From JASGDB01 sp049841315 (GTDB lineage Bacteria > Bacteroidota > Bacteroidia > Flavobacteriales > Weeksellaceae), in assembly GCA_049841315.1 (NCBI GenBank), contig JASGDB010000040.1:1-51933 (forward strand): DNA of 51,933 nt, in the 5' to 3' direction. The notes under the pieces were generated by a model. The model ran no database searches. It was not told the origin of the DNA and saw nothing but the letters and a program-made list of their open reading frames with translations. This document shows, piece by piece, positions 1 through 8,061 of this stretch (position 1 is the first letter of the stretch; each line of letters opens with the position of its first letter). The position numbers and the translations under genes are program-made.

Positions 1-292
1 AGAATTTATAAACAAACAGACTGTGATAAGGTTCGCAAAGGCGTTTCACTCAGCAAAGAAAAACAGTCAATCTTCGCTGAACGAAGTGTCTTTGCGGACG
101 AAAAATATTTTCAATAATGTAAAAAAAACTTTGCGACCATTGCGTTTAAAATAAAACAATTGATTTTTAGCCATTTACATTAAGTAAATGTATGTTTTTA
201 ATGCGTATGACCTGAATTGTTTATCCGTAAAAACAATTCTGTCAAAGAATCTCCGTAACTTTAAACTTTAAACCTGAAACTAAAAAAAAACA
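1..292. other. Intergenic region at the left edge, repeat-rich, no gene seen
   Basis: No credible reading frame. It holds fragments of short repeats found elsewhere in the window: a 'ctttgcg..attgcgtttaaaa' unit at 128-150, matched with two mismatches at 9697-9719, and an 'aactttaaacctgaaac' unit at 263-280, matched at 2438-2454 and partly at 30389-30403. The upstream gene lies outside the window. Confidence 0.6.
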
Positions 293-664
293 ATGGCAGA
301 ACACAACGATTTCGGGAAATTAGCAGAAGAACTTGCAGTGGGTTTTTTGGAAGAGAAGAATTATAAAATTCTTGTCCGGAATTTCCGTTACCTGAAAGCC
401 GAAATCGATATCATTGCCGAATTTGAAAACCAGATTATCGTTGTGGAAGTAAAAGCACGAAAAACCGACATTTTCCTCGAACCTCACGAAGCCGTGAACA
501 AAAAGAAAATCCGCCTGATTGTTTCCGCAACAGACCAGTTTATGAACGTGAATGAAAGAAAAGAAAACGTTCGTTTCGATATTATTTCCGTACTTCCCGA
601 CGAAAGCGGAAAACTCGTGATTACGCATATCGAAAACGCTTTTGAGTCCATAGATGCGAATTAA
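293..664 (+). CDS. yraN: YraN family (UPF0102) endonuclease-like protein
   Basis: A 123-residue protein of the YraN/UPF0102 family, a small PD-(D/E)XK nuclease-like fold of unclear cellular role. The start of the domain (GKLAEELAVGFLEEKNY), the central acidic residues in AEIDIIAE and the following VVEVKARK strand together give the E..D..EVK nuclease signature. Length is normal for the family (about 115-125). The ATG follows an A-rich leader, as usual in Flavobacteriia. The gene stands alone before a short-chain dehydrogenase, and a hairpin with a T-run starts 9 bases after its stop, so it is probably transcribed separately. The family call is secure; a real nuclease activity is only inferred from the fold. 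Confidence 0.9.
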   Translation: MAEHNDFGKLAEELAVGFLEEKNYKILVRNFRYLKAEIDIIAEFENQIIVVEVKARKTDIFLEPHEAVNKKKIRLIVSATDQFMNVNERKENVRFDIISVLPDESGKLVITHIENAFESIDAN

Positions 665-672
665 ACGCTATC

Positions 673-712
673 AACCTTGTTGAAGGTTCTGAACCTTCAC
701 AAGGTTTTTTTT
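673..712 (+). terminator. Hairpin plus T-run after yraN
   Basis: An imperfect inverted repeat (aaccttgttgaaggtt, then ctg, then aaccttcacaaggtt) is followed by eight T. It could end yraN transcription. It also resembles the palindrome just downstream and may be a dispersed palindromic repeat serving as terminator. Confidence 0.55.
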
Positions 713-745
713 AAACCTAACAGGTTTCTGAAACCTGTTAGGTTT
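713..745. repeat. Perfect 15-bp palindrome with CTG loop
   Basis: Arms aaacctaacaggttt and aaacctgttaggttt are exactly complementary around a 3-base ctg loop. Size and AACC...GGTT ends are like the hairpins at 673-706 and 31988-32020, which suggests one family of short palindromic repeats. It lies 35 bases before the dehydrogenase gene. Confidence 0.75.
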
Positions 746-780
746 AGATAATTTAAAAATACCCAAAACACATCAATACA

Positions 781-1530
781 ATGAAAACAGCATTCATCAC
801 CGGAGCCACTTCCGGAATCGGAAAAGCCACCGCAGAATTATTTGCAAAACAGGGATACAGACTCATTCTCTGCGGAAGAAGAAAAGAAGTTTTAAATGAA
901 ATACAATCCCAACTTTCCTCATTAACCGAAACTTTTAGTTTAACGTTTGATGTTCGTGATAAAGAAGCGGTAAACAACGCCATACAATCACTTCCCGAAG
1001 AATGGAAGAATATTGATATTCTGATTAACAATGCCGGAAATGCACACGGTTTAGAACCGATTTCCGATGCAAATCCTAATGATTGGGACGCAATGATGGA
1101 CGGAAATGTAAAAGGACTTTTATACGTTTCCCAGCCGATTATCAAAAAGATGAAAGCAAGAAAATCCGGTCATATCGTCAATATTTCTTCTGTTGCAGGA
1201 AGGCAAACGTATGCAAGCGGAACGGTATATTGTGCTTCCAAAAGTGCAGTTGATGTGATTTCCGAAGGAATGCGTCTCGAACTCACGGAATTTGGAATTA
1301 AAGTGACGAATGTTCAGCCGGGAGCGGTGGAAACCGATTTTTCAAAAGTTCGTTTCAAAGGCGATGAAGCACGTGCATCAGCGGTTTATGCCGGTTACGA
1401 AGCCTTGAAAGCGGAAGATATTGCCGATGCAATTTTCTATTGTGTGAACGCTCCGGACAGAGTTTCCATTGCGGAAATCTGCATTTATCCGAAAGCACAG
1501 GCAGAACCGAGAACGATTTACAGAAAATAA
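781..1530 (+). CDS. Short-chain dehydrogenase/reductase (YdfG-like)
   Basis: A 249-residue classical SDR oxidoreductase. Visible motifs: the nucleotide-binding TGATSGIG at residues 7-14, NNAG at 83-86, the catalytic Ser in NISS near 136 and the YCASK catalytic Tyr150/Lys154. The CGRR segment after the second strand favours NADP(H). The C-terminal half (NVQPGAVETDFSKVRFKGD) resembles the YdfG group, which acts on serine, 3-hydroxy acids and malonic semialdehyde, but the substrate cannot be read from sequence. It is soluble and single-domain. It is preceded by a palindromic repeat and followed by an unrelated gene pair with its own -7 box, so it appears to be monocistronic. Confidence 0.93.
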   Translation: MKTAFITGATSGIGKATAELFAKQGYRLILCGRRKEVLNEIQSQLSSLTETFSLTFDVRDKEAVNNAIQSLPEEWKNIDILINNAGNAHGLEPISDANPNDWDAMMDGNVKGLLYVSQPIIKKMKARKSGHIVNISSVAGRQTYASGTVYCASKSAVDVISEGMRLELTEFGIKVTNVQPGAVETDFSKVRFKGDEARASAVYAGYEALKAEDIADAIFYCVNAPDRVSIAEICIYPKAQAEPRTIYRK

Positions 1531-1558
1531 TCACTTTTCTTAATCAACAATCTTTTCT

Positions 1559-1566
1559 TACCTTTG
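1559..1566 (+). promoter_or_regulatory. Bacteroidota -7 box, very short leader
   Basis: TACCTTTG matches TAnnTTTG and ends only four bases before the ATG of the next gene, so the mRNA would be leaderless or nearly so. No convincing -33 TTG is seen at the expected spacing. Confidence 0.35.
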
Positions 1567-1570
1567 AAAT

Positions 1571-1876
1571 ATGGAAAAGGAAATTACCGTAAGCGATTTT
1601 TCAAAACATCTTTTCTGGGATGTGGATTTAAAGATTTTTGACCTCAATAAACATAAGGAGCAAATGGTTTTTAAAGTGTTGGAATATGGACTTTTGGAGG
1701 ATTGGAATCTGCTGAAAAAAGTCTATGGCAGAGAAGAAATAAAAAGAATTTCACTAAACATCAGGAGTCTTGATCCGGTTACGCTTTCCTTTTTATCCAC
1801 CATTTTTAATATCGACAAAACCGAATTCCGATGCTACAAACACAGGCAGTTAGTTCAGAATGTCTGGAACTCCTGA
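1571..1876 (+). CDS. DUF6922-like protein, putative antitoxin partner
   Basis: A 101-residue protein. The N-terminal ISDFSKHLFWD-type segment (here VSDFSKHLFWDVD), the repeated 'KVLEYGLLEDW' helix and the C-terminal 'LDPVTLSFLSTIF' resemble the small DUF6922 proteins commonly found directly before AbiEii/AbiGii-type nucleotidyltransferases in Bacteroidota. The coding region overlaps the next gene by 46 bases, so the two must be co-translated and probably act together, this one as the regulator or antitoxin. There is no DNA-binding motif I can name with confidence. A -7 box sits immediately upstream. The family name comes from memory; the pairing is visible. Confidence 0.7.
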   Translation: MEKEITVSDFSKHLFWDVDLKIFDLNKHKEQMVFKVLEYGLLEDWNLLKKVYGREEIKRISLNIRSLDPVTLSFLSTIFNIDKTEFRCYKHRQLVQNVWNS

Positions 1877-2445
1877 AAAACATTTCCGAAACAGAGTTTT
1901 TCTCGGATTTCGTCCTGGTGGGCGGAACTGCTTTGGCTTTGCAAATCGGACACCGCAATTCCATTGATTTGGATTTCTTCGGAAATAAGGAAATTAATGA
2001 AGAATTGTATGTAAATGAACTTCAAAAATTCGGTGATGTGAATGTTTTAAAAGTTTCCAAAAATATTCTGATTACTTCTGTGAACGGCATCAAAACGGAT
2101 TTTGTAAACTATACTTATCCTTGGATTTCTGAAAAAAAAGGGATAGAGAATATACAGTTTGCTTCAAAAGAAGATATTGCTGCAATGAAACTCAACGCCA
2201 TTTCGGGACGCGGAAGCAAGAAGGATTTCATTGATTTGTTTTTTCTTCTGAAAGAATTCTCTCTGGAAGAAATGATTGGCTTTTACCGGAAAAAATATAC
2301 CAATCATTCCGAATTCGGGATGCTGAAATCCATTACCTATTTTGAAGATGCCGATGCAGAAAGTGCACCTGAAATTTTTCATCGTTTCGATTGGGAAATC
2401 TGTAAAGAAAAAATCAGGGAAGCATTTAGCAATCTGAAACTTTAA
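1831..2445 (+). CDS. AbiEii/AbiGii-type nucleotidyltransferase (putative toxin)
   Basis: A 204-residue nucleotidyltransferase-fold protein. The FVLVGGTALALQIGHRNSID segment followed by LDFF is the characteristic GG..A..GHR.S.DLD motif, with the metal-binding Asp pair in DLD. Further on, SKEDIAAMKLNAISGRGSKKDFIDLF matches the family's conserved 'K..A...R...KD..D' helix. Family members with a cognate antitoxin give type IV toxin-antitoxin or abortive-infection activity. It starts inside the 3' end of the partner gene (46-base overlap), which is typical of tightly coupled pairs. Whether it is an active toxin or a housekeeping relic is unknown; all visible catalytic residues are intact. Confidence 0.88.
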   Translation: MLQTQAVSSECLELLKNISETEFFSDFVLVGGTALALQIGHRNSIDLDFFGNKEINEELYVNELQKFGDVNVLKVSKNILITSVNGIKTDFVNYTYPWISEKKGIENIQFASKEDIAAMKLNAISGRGSKKDFIDLFFLLKEFSLEEMIGFYRKKYTNHSEFGMLKSITYFEDADAESAPEIFHRFDWEICKEKIREAFSNLKL

Positions 2446-2494
2446 ACCTGAAACGAGCGAAAGCAAACTGTACAAAGTAAAACCAGAAGCAAAA

Positions 2495-3199
2495 ATGAAA
2501 ATCCTCCACCTCGAAACCTCATCAAAAAACTGTTCCGTTGCCGTTTCCGATGGCGAAGAATTATTATGTCTTTGCGAAGAAGTTTCGGAAAACTATAAAC
2601 AGAGCGAATCGCTCCACACTTTTGTAGATTGGGCTTTGGAAGGAGCAGAAATTGCGCTGAAAGATTTGGATGCCGTTTCTTTGGGAAAAGGTCCCGGTTC
2701 TTATACCGGTTTGAGAATCGGTTCGGCTTCTGCGAAAGGGTTCTGTTACGGACTGAACATTCCTCTGATTGCCGTTAATTCTCTGGAAACAATGGTTGAG
2801 CCGTTTTTAGGACAAGATTACGATTATATTATTCCTTTAATTGATGCGAGAAGAATGGAGGTTTATACCGCCGTTTTCGACGGAAAATCAGGGAAAATGA
2901 TTTCCGAAACGGAAGCAAAAATTCTGGATAATTATTCTTTTTCGGAATATTCAGGCAAAAAAAGAATATTTATTGGCGACGGAGTAAAAAAATTTCAAGA
3001 TTTTCTCTCCTCCTTTGGAGGAGCCGGAGGAGGCTTTTCCGATGCAGAATTTAATGCAAATATTTTTCCGTCCGCACAGTATTTAATCAAAAAATCGGTG
3101 GAGAAATTCAATAAAAAAGAGTTTGAAGATGTGGCGTATTTCGAGCCGTTTTACCTGAAAGATTTTCATGGCGTGAAGAAAAAGAAAAGCGAAGAATAA
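2495..3199 (+). CDS. tsaB: TsaB, tRNA threonylcarbamoyladenosine biosynthesis protein
   Basis: A 234-residue ASKHA-fold protein that scaffolds TsaD (with TsaE) for the t6A modification of tRNAs reading ANN codons. The start MKILHLETSSKNCSVAVS and the GKGPGSYTGLRIG segment (residues about 65-77) are diagnostic. Its length is usual for TsaB. Near residue 170 the sequence becomes LSSFGGAGGGFSD, encoded by a tctcctcctttggaggagcc palindrome-like stretch that looks like a small repeat inserted in frame in a surface loop. The gene ends inside a perfect terminator hairpin and converges on sprE. Confidence 0.94.
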   Translation: MKILHLETSSKNCSVAVSDGEELLCLCEEVSENYKQSESLHTFVDWALEGAEIALKDLDAVSLGKGPGSYTGLRIGSASAKGFCYGLNIPLIAVNSLETMVEPFLGQDYDYIIPLIDARRMEVYTAVFDGKSGKMISETEAKILDNYSFSEYSGKKRIFIGDGVKKFQDFLSSFGGAGGGFSDAEFNANIFPSAQYLIKKSVEKFNKKEFEDVAYFEPFYLKDFHGVKKKKSEE

Positions 3200-3211
3200 T
3201 CTTCGCTTTTT
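3185..3211. terminator. Bidirectional terminator between tsaB and sprE
   Basis: A perfect 11-bp stem (aaaagcgaaga / tcttcgctttt) with a 4-base loop, T-rich on one side and A-rich on the other, so it can serve both converging genes. The tsaB stop codon lies in the loop. Confidence 0.8.
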
Positions 3212-3216
3212 GAGCT

Positions 3217-5697
3217 TTACGGTTTGGTGCTCATTTCAACCGCTTCTGCATTGATTAGTTTAGAATCCAGTTCCTTTGCCTTCTCTTTTTTTGAAGGCGT
3301 TGATTCTTTAGGGGAAGACACAGAACGGTTAACCGGCTGAATATCACTTCTTTTGCTTTCTTCAATGACTGGTTTTCCCTCTTTTGGAGGATTGGATATA
3401 CTGTTTCCCCGGTTATCGGTCATGTCAATAGTGAGGTCGCTTTTCAGATAGCGGAGCATTTCTTTTGCTTTTATACCTTCAGGAGTTTTTGCGTAGTTCA
3501 GGGCAATCTGTTCCAGCTGAAGAATCATGATTTCCTTTCCGGCTGTTTTTCCGGTGTTAAAGGCGTTCAGCAAAGTAAACTTCGGGACCAATGCATCTTT
3601 CGGATATTTCTGTAAAGCCTCATCAATCAGCGTTTTGCTTTCTTCAAATTTTTCGGTTTCATAAAGATCAAATGCTTTTACATAAAGGGCAGTTACTTCT
3701 TTTGAAGACTCGGAGAACGTATTATTTTTCGGATTTTTCACAAACTCCGCATAAGAAGTATAGGGATATTCTGAAAGAATCATCTGTTTGGCGCGTTCCG
3801 CCGCAGAAGGATTGTTCTGATAATTCATCACAAAAATCTGATACAAAGCCTGAAGTTTGATTTCTTCCTCCGGTTTCACATCCACAAGGTCATAGAGGGT
3901 TTTAGTCGCCAAAGGAGTATCGCTGAAATAGGCATCATACATTCTTCCCAGTCCGAGGCTTGCTGTGTCGCGGTCTTTTTTTAGCTGTGCAATGGCTTTT
4001 GTATCTTTCGGAATCTGTTCGATATAAAAAGCAGGATCGTGTCTGCGAGGATTCGGAGCAGAAGACATTCCGAGAGCCTCATTTTTCAAGTCTTCAATCG
4101 AAGACTGCTGAACGGAAACCCTCCAGTTGTCCGCAAGCCCTCTGTTTCCCCATATTTGTTTAAAGCTCGTCTGTCCTTTTGCTACTGTTCCGGCATTGGA
4201 AAAGTAAAATCCGCCTTTCGTAGATCCGGAAGAAAAGTCCTGAAAACCGGTATTATTTCCTGCGAAAATAGAATTGGCGGAATAATCTCCGGTATCGAAG
4301 CCTTTTCCTTTTTCTTCCCTTTTCAGCCGGAGTTCTTCTTCCGCTTCCTTTGCTTTCATTTTGTCGATATATTTAGTGAAAAAAGCAATTTTTTCCGCAT
4401 CGGACATTTTGGTAAGAGCAAGAATACTGTCGTTCTTTTTAACGAGATAATAATTAGTAGAAACCTTTTTGATATTGACAGATTGCTCCGTCAGAAGAAC
4501 CTTTGAAGGCTCATACGTCATGGAAACAAGTGCGGAATCATAATACGCACCGGCAGCCAGATAATCGCTTTTTTCAAAATAAGATTTTCCGATTTCATAA
4601 TAATTCAGCCCTCTGATTTGCGGGTCGGAAGCGGGTTCTTTCAAAGATTGTCGGAAAAACCCATCTGCTTCATCTGCTTTTCCGGCATTTTTTGCCATTA
4701 AGCCTAGAGCGTAATAAAATTCGTTTTTGCGCGAAGCATACGTTCCTTTCTTACTGATTTTTTCCAAGTATTCTTTAGCACCTTCGTATTCGTCCGCTTT
4801 TCCGTTGAATGTTTTAGCGATTTCGATTTGGGATTTCACCTCGAATTCAAAATCATTGGCATATTTGTAGGCGGTAACAAAACTTTCTCTCGCTTCTTCT
4901 TTTTTACCGAGTTCGGAAAGAATCTGCCCTCTCAGATAGGCAATCCGGCTTCTGAGTTCACGGTTTTTATTAAGGGTAAAGGCATCTTCCAGCTCCAGAA
5001 CGGCAGCATCTTTTTTACCCGATCTCAGGAGCATTTCAGAATAATAAATGCTTAAAAGTTTACGGTATTCTTTTTTCAAATCTTGGTCTTTCAACGCCCG
5101 GAAAGCCTCATCAGCACGATAATAGTCTCCTATTTTTGCATAAGCCTGAGCTTGATAAATTTTCGCAAGCGCAAGGCGTTTGTCTTTGCCCATGAAGCTG
5201 AAAATATTATTCAGAGCGTCCAGGGCTTCCAAAGGCTTGTTCATGTAAAGCCTCGACTGAACCAAAATAAGATAGGAATCGAATATTTTTTTGTTTTTTT
5301 CCTCTCCCTGTTTTACGACAGAGTATTTGGAAATAGCCTTCAGAGCTTTGGCTTCGGCAATCTGCAGTGCAGATGCTCCTTTTTGCTGAGCGATCCCGCG
5401 GGGATTTCCCGGTGCAGAAGGCACATCGGAATCCGCAAACATTGGATTGTTCCCGAAATCAGCACCCAAAGGCTGCTCATCATATTTCAGAAGCTGGATA
5501 TACGGAGCAAAATAGTTGTCTTTAAAGCCTTTTTTCCTTGTTTTCAATTCGGTTTCCAGCGCTTCTTTACCATTGAAAAGAGTATTGTAATAGGTGGAAA
5601 AACCTTTCATAAAAGTAGAATCGCTCTTTTTCTTGTTCTGTGTAGAACAGGAATTGAAGACGACGAGGAGTATAAGAAAGAATATTGTTTTTTTCAT
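3217..5697 (-). CDS. sprE: SprE/PorW, type IX secretion TPR lipoprotein
   Basis: An 826-residue outer-membrane-associated lipoprotein. The signal peptide ends in the lipobox VFNSC (Cys17). The mature N-terminus (STFMKGFSTYYNTLFNGKEA) and repeated tetratricopeptide-like helices through about residue 400 match SprE of Flavobacterium gliding motility and PorW of Porphyromonas, which couples the PorKN ring to the translocon of the type IX system. The tail after about residue 760 is Ser/Lys/Pro-rich and probably disordered. Length is close to Flavobacterium SprE. The gene is alone, divergent from the next gene, and ends against a shared terminator. It implies that the organism has type IX secretion and perhaps gliding. 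Confidence 0.88.
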   Translation of the reverse strand: MKKTIFFLILLVVFNSCSTQNKKKSDSTFMKGFSTYYNTLFNGKEALETELKTRKKGFKDNYFAPYIQLLKYDEQPLGADFGNNPMFADSDVPSAPGNPRGIAQQKGASALQIAEAKALKAISKYSVVKQGEEKNKKIFDSYLILVQSRLYMNKPLEALDALNNIFSFMGKDKRLALAKIYQAQAYAKIGDYYRADEAFRALKDQDLKKEYRKLLSIYYSEMLLRSGKKDAAVLELEDAFTLNKNRELRSRIAYLRGQILSELGKKEEARESFVTAYKYANDFEFEVKSQIEIAKTFNGKADEYEGAKEYLEKISKKGTYASRKNEFYYALGLMAKNAGKADEADGFFRQSLKEPASDPQIRGLNYYEIGKSYFEKSDYLAAGAYYDSALVSMTYEPSKVLLTEQSVNIKKVSTNYYLVKKNDSILALTKMSDAEKIAFFTKYIDKMKAKEAEEELRLKREEKGKGFDTGDYSANSIFAGNNTGFQDFSSGSTKGGFYFSNAGTVAKGQTSFKQIWGNRGLADNWRVSVQQSSIEDLKNEALGMSSAPNPRRHDPAFYIEQIPKDTKAIAQLKKDRDTASLGLGRMYDAYFSDTPLATKTLYDLVDVKPEEEIKLQALYQIFVMNYQNNPSAAERAKQMILSEYPYTSYAEFVKNPKNNTFSESSKEVTALYVKAFDLYETEKFEESKTLIDEALQKYPKDALVPKFTLLNAFNTGKTAGKEIMILQLEQIALNYAKTPEGIKAKEMLRYLKSDLTIDMTDNRGNSISNPPKEGKPVIEESKRSDIQPVNRSVSSPKESTPSKKEKAKELDSKLINAEAVEMSTKP

Positions 5698-6083
5698 TGT
5701 TACTTAATAACTTATCTGATGCGGATTTATTATTTCCGGAGGCTTAATTTTTTGTAAAAATAGTAAATTTATACATAATCTGTGTTCGATAGTAAATGTT
5801 TCTGAATTTTCAACAGAGCGGGATTTAGTCCCTTTTTATAATGCCGCGAAAAAGGTTTTGTCCAAAATTTAATTTTCGGATAAAGCTGAAAATTCCCCGG
5901 GAAGAATCTTCAAAATCTTGTTGGGAGCAATACCGAAAGAAATGTTGTTTGGCGGGATAAAAGAATACAGGGAAGCGTTATGACCCCCAAAAAACTTTTT
6001 AGCAAAAAAATATTTAATTTTTTTTTGGTCGTTTTTCATTTGTTATATATTTGCACAGAAATCAATCAGAACAAAAGCTAATA
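5698..6083. other. Divergent intergenic region between sprE and the pRiA4b-like gene
   Basis: About 390 bases without a credible gene. AT-rich, carrying a good rightward promoter at 6024-6053. I see no repeat and no clear leftward -7 box for sprE. Confidence 0.6.
6024..6053 (+). promoter_or_regulatory. Bacteroidota promoter, TTTG-N18-TATATTTG
   Basis: TTTG at 6024-6027 and TATATTTG at 6046-6053 are separated by 18 bases, matching the flavobacterial -33/-7 consensus. The following ATG lies 31 bases downstream of the -7 box. One of the best promoters in the window. Confidence 0.6.
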
Positions 6084-6662
6084 ATGGTATACAAGATTCG
6101 TATCATACTGGACACAAAAGAAGATATCTTCAGAGATGTGGAAATTAAAGCTAAGCAGACACTGTGGAATCTTCATCTGGGAATCAAAAGCGCATTCAGC
6201 CTTCAGGGCGATGAATTGTCAGCTTTTAACCTGCTGGAGAACGACGGAACGATTATAAAATCTGTTCCTTTGGAAGACATGAGTGATGACGGAGACGGAG
6301 AAATCATGTCTGATATTTACATTGACGAAGCATTTGAAAAAAAAGGAGATAAAGCACAGTTCCAGTACGGGCTTCTCGATCTTTGGGAATTTTTCTGCGA
6401 ACTGATTGAAATTTCCGACGAAAAACCGGCCGTGAATTACCCGATTACTGTTTTCCGTTTCGGAAACGTTCCTTTGAAAGCACCGGGAAAAAACAATTCC
6501 TCCGATAAAACTTCAGCTATGCCATTAATGGATGTGGATTTCAACGAAGATTTTTCAGATTTCGACTCTTCAGGAGATTTTGCAGAAACCGAAGATGATT
6601 CTTTCGACGACGGGGAAGATGATGGCTTCGATGATGTATTCGAGGGAGATGATGAAGTATAA
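6084..6662 (+). CDS. Plasmid pRiA4b ORF-3-like family protein
   Basis: A 192-residue protein whose first 130 residues match the pRiA4b ORF-3-like domain (also named 'IS1096 element passenger TnpR family'): a beta-strand start VYKIRIILDTKEDIFRDVEI, then a helix with WNLHLGIKSAF and DLWEFFCELIEI. The last 45 residues are extremely acidic (runs of D and E), a common tail in the Bacteroidota members. Despite the family name, no transposon sequence surrounds it and its function is unknown. The ATG at 6084 is preferred over one 33 bases upstream, because the upstream one lies within the -7 box. It has its own promoter and a strong terminator. Confidence 0.82.
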   Translation: MVYKIRIILDTKEDIFRDVEIKAKQTLWNLHLGIKSAFSLQGDELSAFNLLENDGTIIKSVPLEDMSDDGDGEIMSDIYIDEAFEKKGDKAQFQYGLLDLWEFFCELIEISDEKPAVNYPITVFRFGNVPLKAPGKNNSSDKTSAMPLMDVDFNEDFSDFDSSGDFAETEDDSFDDGEDDGFDDVFEGDDEV

Positions 6663-6705
6663 AATCTGAAATATTCAGTGCCATAACAGTACTTTGATAT
6701 AGGAC

Positions 6706-6738
6706 TCCGGCTTCGTTGATTGCGAAGCCGGATTTTTT
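6706..6738 (+). terminator. Strong intrinsic terminator
   Basis: A perfect 10-bp GC-rich stem (tccggcttcg / cgaagccgga), a 7-base loop and six T. It ends the pRiA4b-like gene, and faces comF, which converges from the right. Confidence 0.9.
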
Positions 6739-6767
6739 GTATAAACTTTTTGCCCTTTGGGACGGGC

Positions 6768-7418
6768 TTAATCCATTGCCATTACCAAAATACTGACCGT
6801 ATTATTTTTTCCTTTTAAAATTTCCCAGACAGCAGAAGCCATTGTGTTTCCGGTTGTGAAAACATCGTCAATCAGGAGAATGTGTGAATTTTCTATCGGT
6901 TTTTGCAGAGAAAACAGATTTTCGGTGTTTTGGCGGTCTTCTTTTTTCTTTTTTGCCTGTGCTTTGGAATGAAAATTTCGCTTCAAAACATCGTGGTCAA
7001 AAGCAATTCCTGATTTTTCAGAAAGCGTTTCGGTGAAAAGATGAAGCTGATTATAACCGCGTTTCCGCAATTTCTTTTTGTGTAAAGGAATCGTTACCAT
7101 CAAATCGGGAACAGAATTTCCGAAATCGAGCTTTTCAAAAGTCCATTCTGCAAGGATTTTCCCGATGATTTCACGGTTTCCGTATTTCAACTGATGAATG
7201 ATTTTCCGGCTCAGACTTTCTTTCTCAAACAGCATGAGCGCAGAAGCATTTTCCACAGGAAACAAAAGCAAACATCTTTCCTTTAAAAGTGAATCAGAGG
7301 TAAATTCCAAATGGGTAAAGTGAATCTGTTCCATACAGATTTCGCACACGATTTCCTTCCCCGGAATAATCCGGTTGCAGTGCAGACAGCGGTTCGGAAA
7401 AAGAAAATCCAATATCAT
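6768..7418 (-). CDS. comF: ComF family phosphoribosyltransferase-like protein
   Basis: A 216-residue ComF homologue. The N-terminus carries a zinc-ribbon-like Cys set (CLHC...CEICMEQI), the middle has VPDLMVTIPLHKKKLRKRGYNQ, and the C-terminus has the phosphoribosyl-pyrophosphate loop HILLIDDVFTTGNTMASA. These are the hallmarks of the ComF/GntX family, linked to DNA uptake in naturally competent bacteria. Other competence genes are not in this window. The inner ATG at 7418 is chosen because the zinc-binding segment begins right after it; a start at 7445 would add nine residues. Confidence 0.9.
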   Translation of the reverse strand: MILDFLFPNRCLHCNRIIPGKEIVCEICMEQIHFTHLEFTSDSLLKERCLLLFPVENASALMLFEKESLSRKIIHQLKYGNREIIGKILAEWTFEKLDFGNSVPDLMVTIPLHKKKLRKRGYNQLHLFTETLSEKSGIAFDHDVLKRNFHSKAQAKKKKEDRQNTENLFSLQKPIENSHILLIDDVFTTGNTMASAVWEILKGKNNTVSILVMAMD

Positions 7419-7569
7419 TGAGTAAAGATAGGGAAATAGGTGCAAGAATCAAGATGCAGGGTGTAAGTATAGGATTTATAAATTCATATCAGGATTAAAA
7501 AATCCAAAAAGTAATCATTATAAACATCCTTTCTTCGGACTTCCATCTTCCACCTTCCCGCCAAATTTG

Positions 7570-7577
7570 TATCTTTG
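7570..7577 (+). promoter_or_regulatory. -7 box directly before queD
   Basis: TATCTTTG matches TAnnTTTG and ends four bases before the queD ATG, predicting a leaderless or nearly leaderless mRNA. No clear -33 element. Confidence 0.35.
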
Positions 7578-7581
7578 CCCT

Positions 7582-8061
7582 ATGATTCGCATTACCAAAA
7601 TTTTCACGTTTGAAACCGCTCACGTTCTGTACAATTACGACGGGAAGTGCAAAAATATGCACGGACATTCCTACAAACTTTTTGTTACCGTAAAAGGAAA
7701 ACCGATTGACAATCTGGAAAATCCCAAAAACGGAATGGTCGTGGATTTCGGCGACATCAAAAAAATCGTGAAAGAGGAAATCGTAGATGTTTGGGACCAC
7801 GCAGTTTTAATCAACGGAAATTCTCCGCACAAAAATTTGGGAGAAAGTCTTGAAAATCAAGGTCATAAAGTGATTTACTGCCAGTTTCAGCCGACCTGCG
7901 AAAATATGCTGTATGAAATCGCTTCAAAAATAAAAAACCGACTTCCAAAGGAAGTTTCTCTCGCTTACCTGAAACTCCACGAAACCGAAAATTCGTATGG
8001 AGAATGGTTTGCAGAGGAACAAGCCCAGCCCCCTTTCCCCCAAAGGGGAGAAAATCTCTAA
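7582..8061 (+). CDS. queD: 6-carboxytetrahydropterin synthase (QueD)
   Basis: A 159-residue T-fold enzyme making 6-carboxytetrahydropterin from dihydroneopterin triphosphate for queuosine biosynthesis. Zinc and catalytic residues are visible: His in ETAHVL, Cys and two His in GKCKNMHGHSY, and the Glu in KLHETENSYGEW. The start at 7582 (MIRITKIF) is favoured by family alignment and the -7 box; an upstream in-frame ATG at 7567 would precede the box. The last 14 residues or so (AQPPFPQRGENL) are not QueD: they are read from a C-rich palindromic repeat that continues beyond the stop codon. Neighbouring lpxH lies 86 bases downstream across the same element. Confidence 0.93.
   Translation: MIRITKIFTFETAHVLYNYDGKCKNMHGHSYKLFVTVKGKPIDNLENPKNGMVVDFGDIKKIVKEEIVDVWDHAVLINGNSPHKNLGESLENQGHKVIYCQFQPTCENMLYEIASKIKNRLPKEVSLAYLKLHETENSYGEWFAEEQAQPPFPQRGENL

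Noticed and set aside
4039..4506. Long frame antisense to sprE
   Set aside because: Shadow of the TPR gene on the other strand; no start context or family similarity.
6084..6662. Transposon because of the 'IS1096 passenger/TnpR' family name
   Set aside because: No transposase, terminal inverted repeats or target duplications near; the name is historical.
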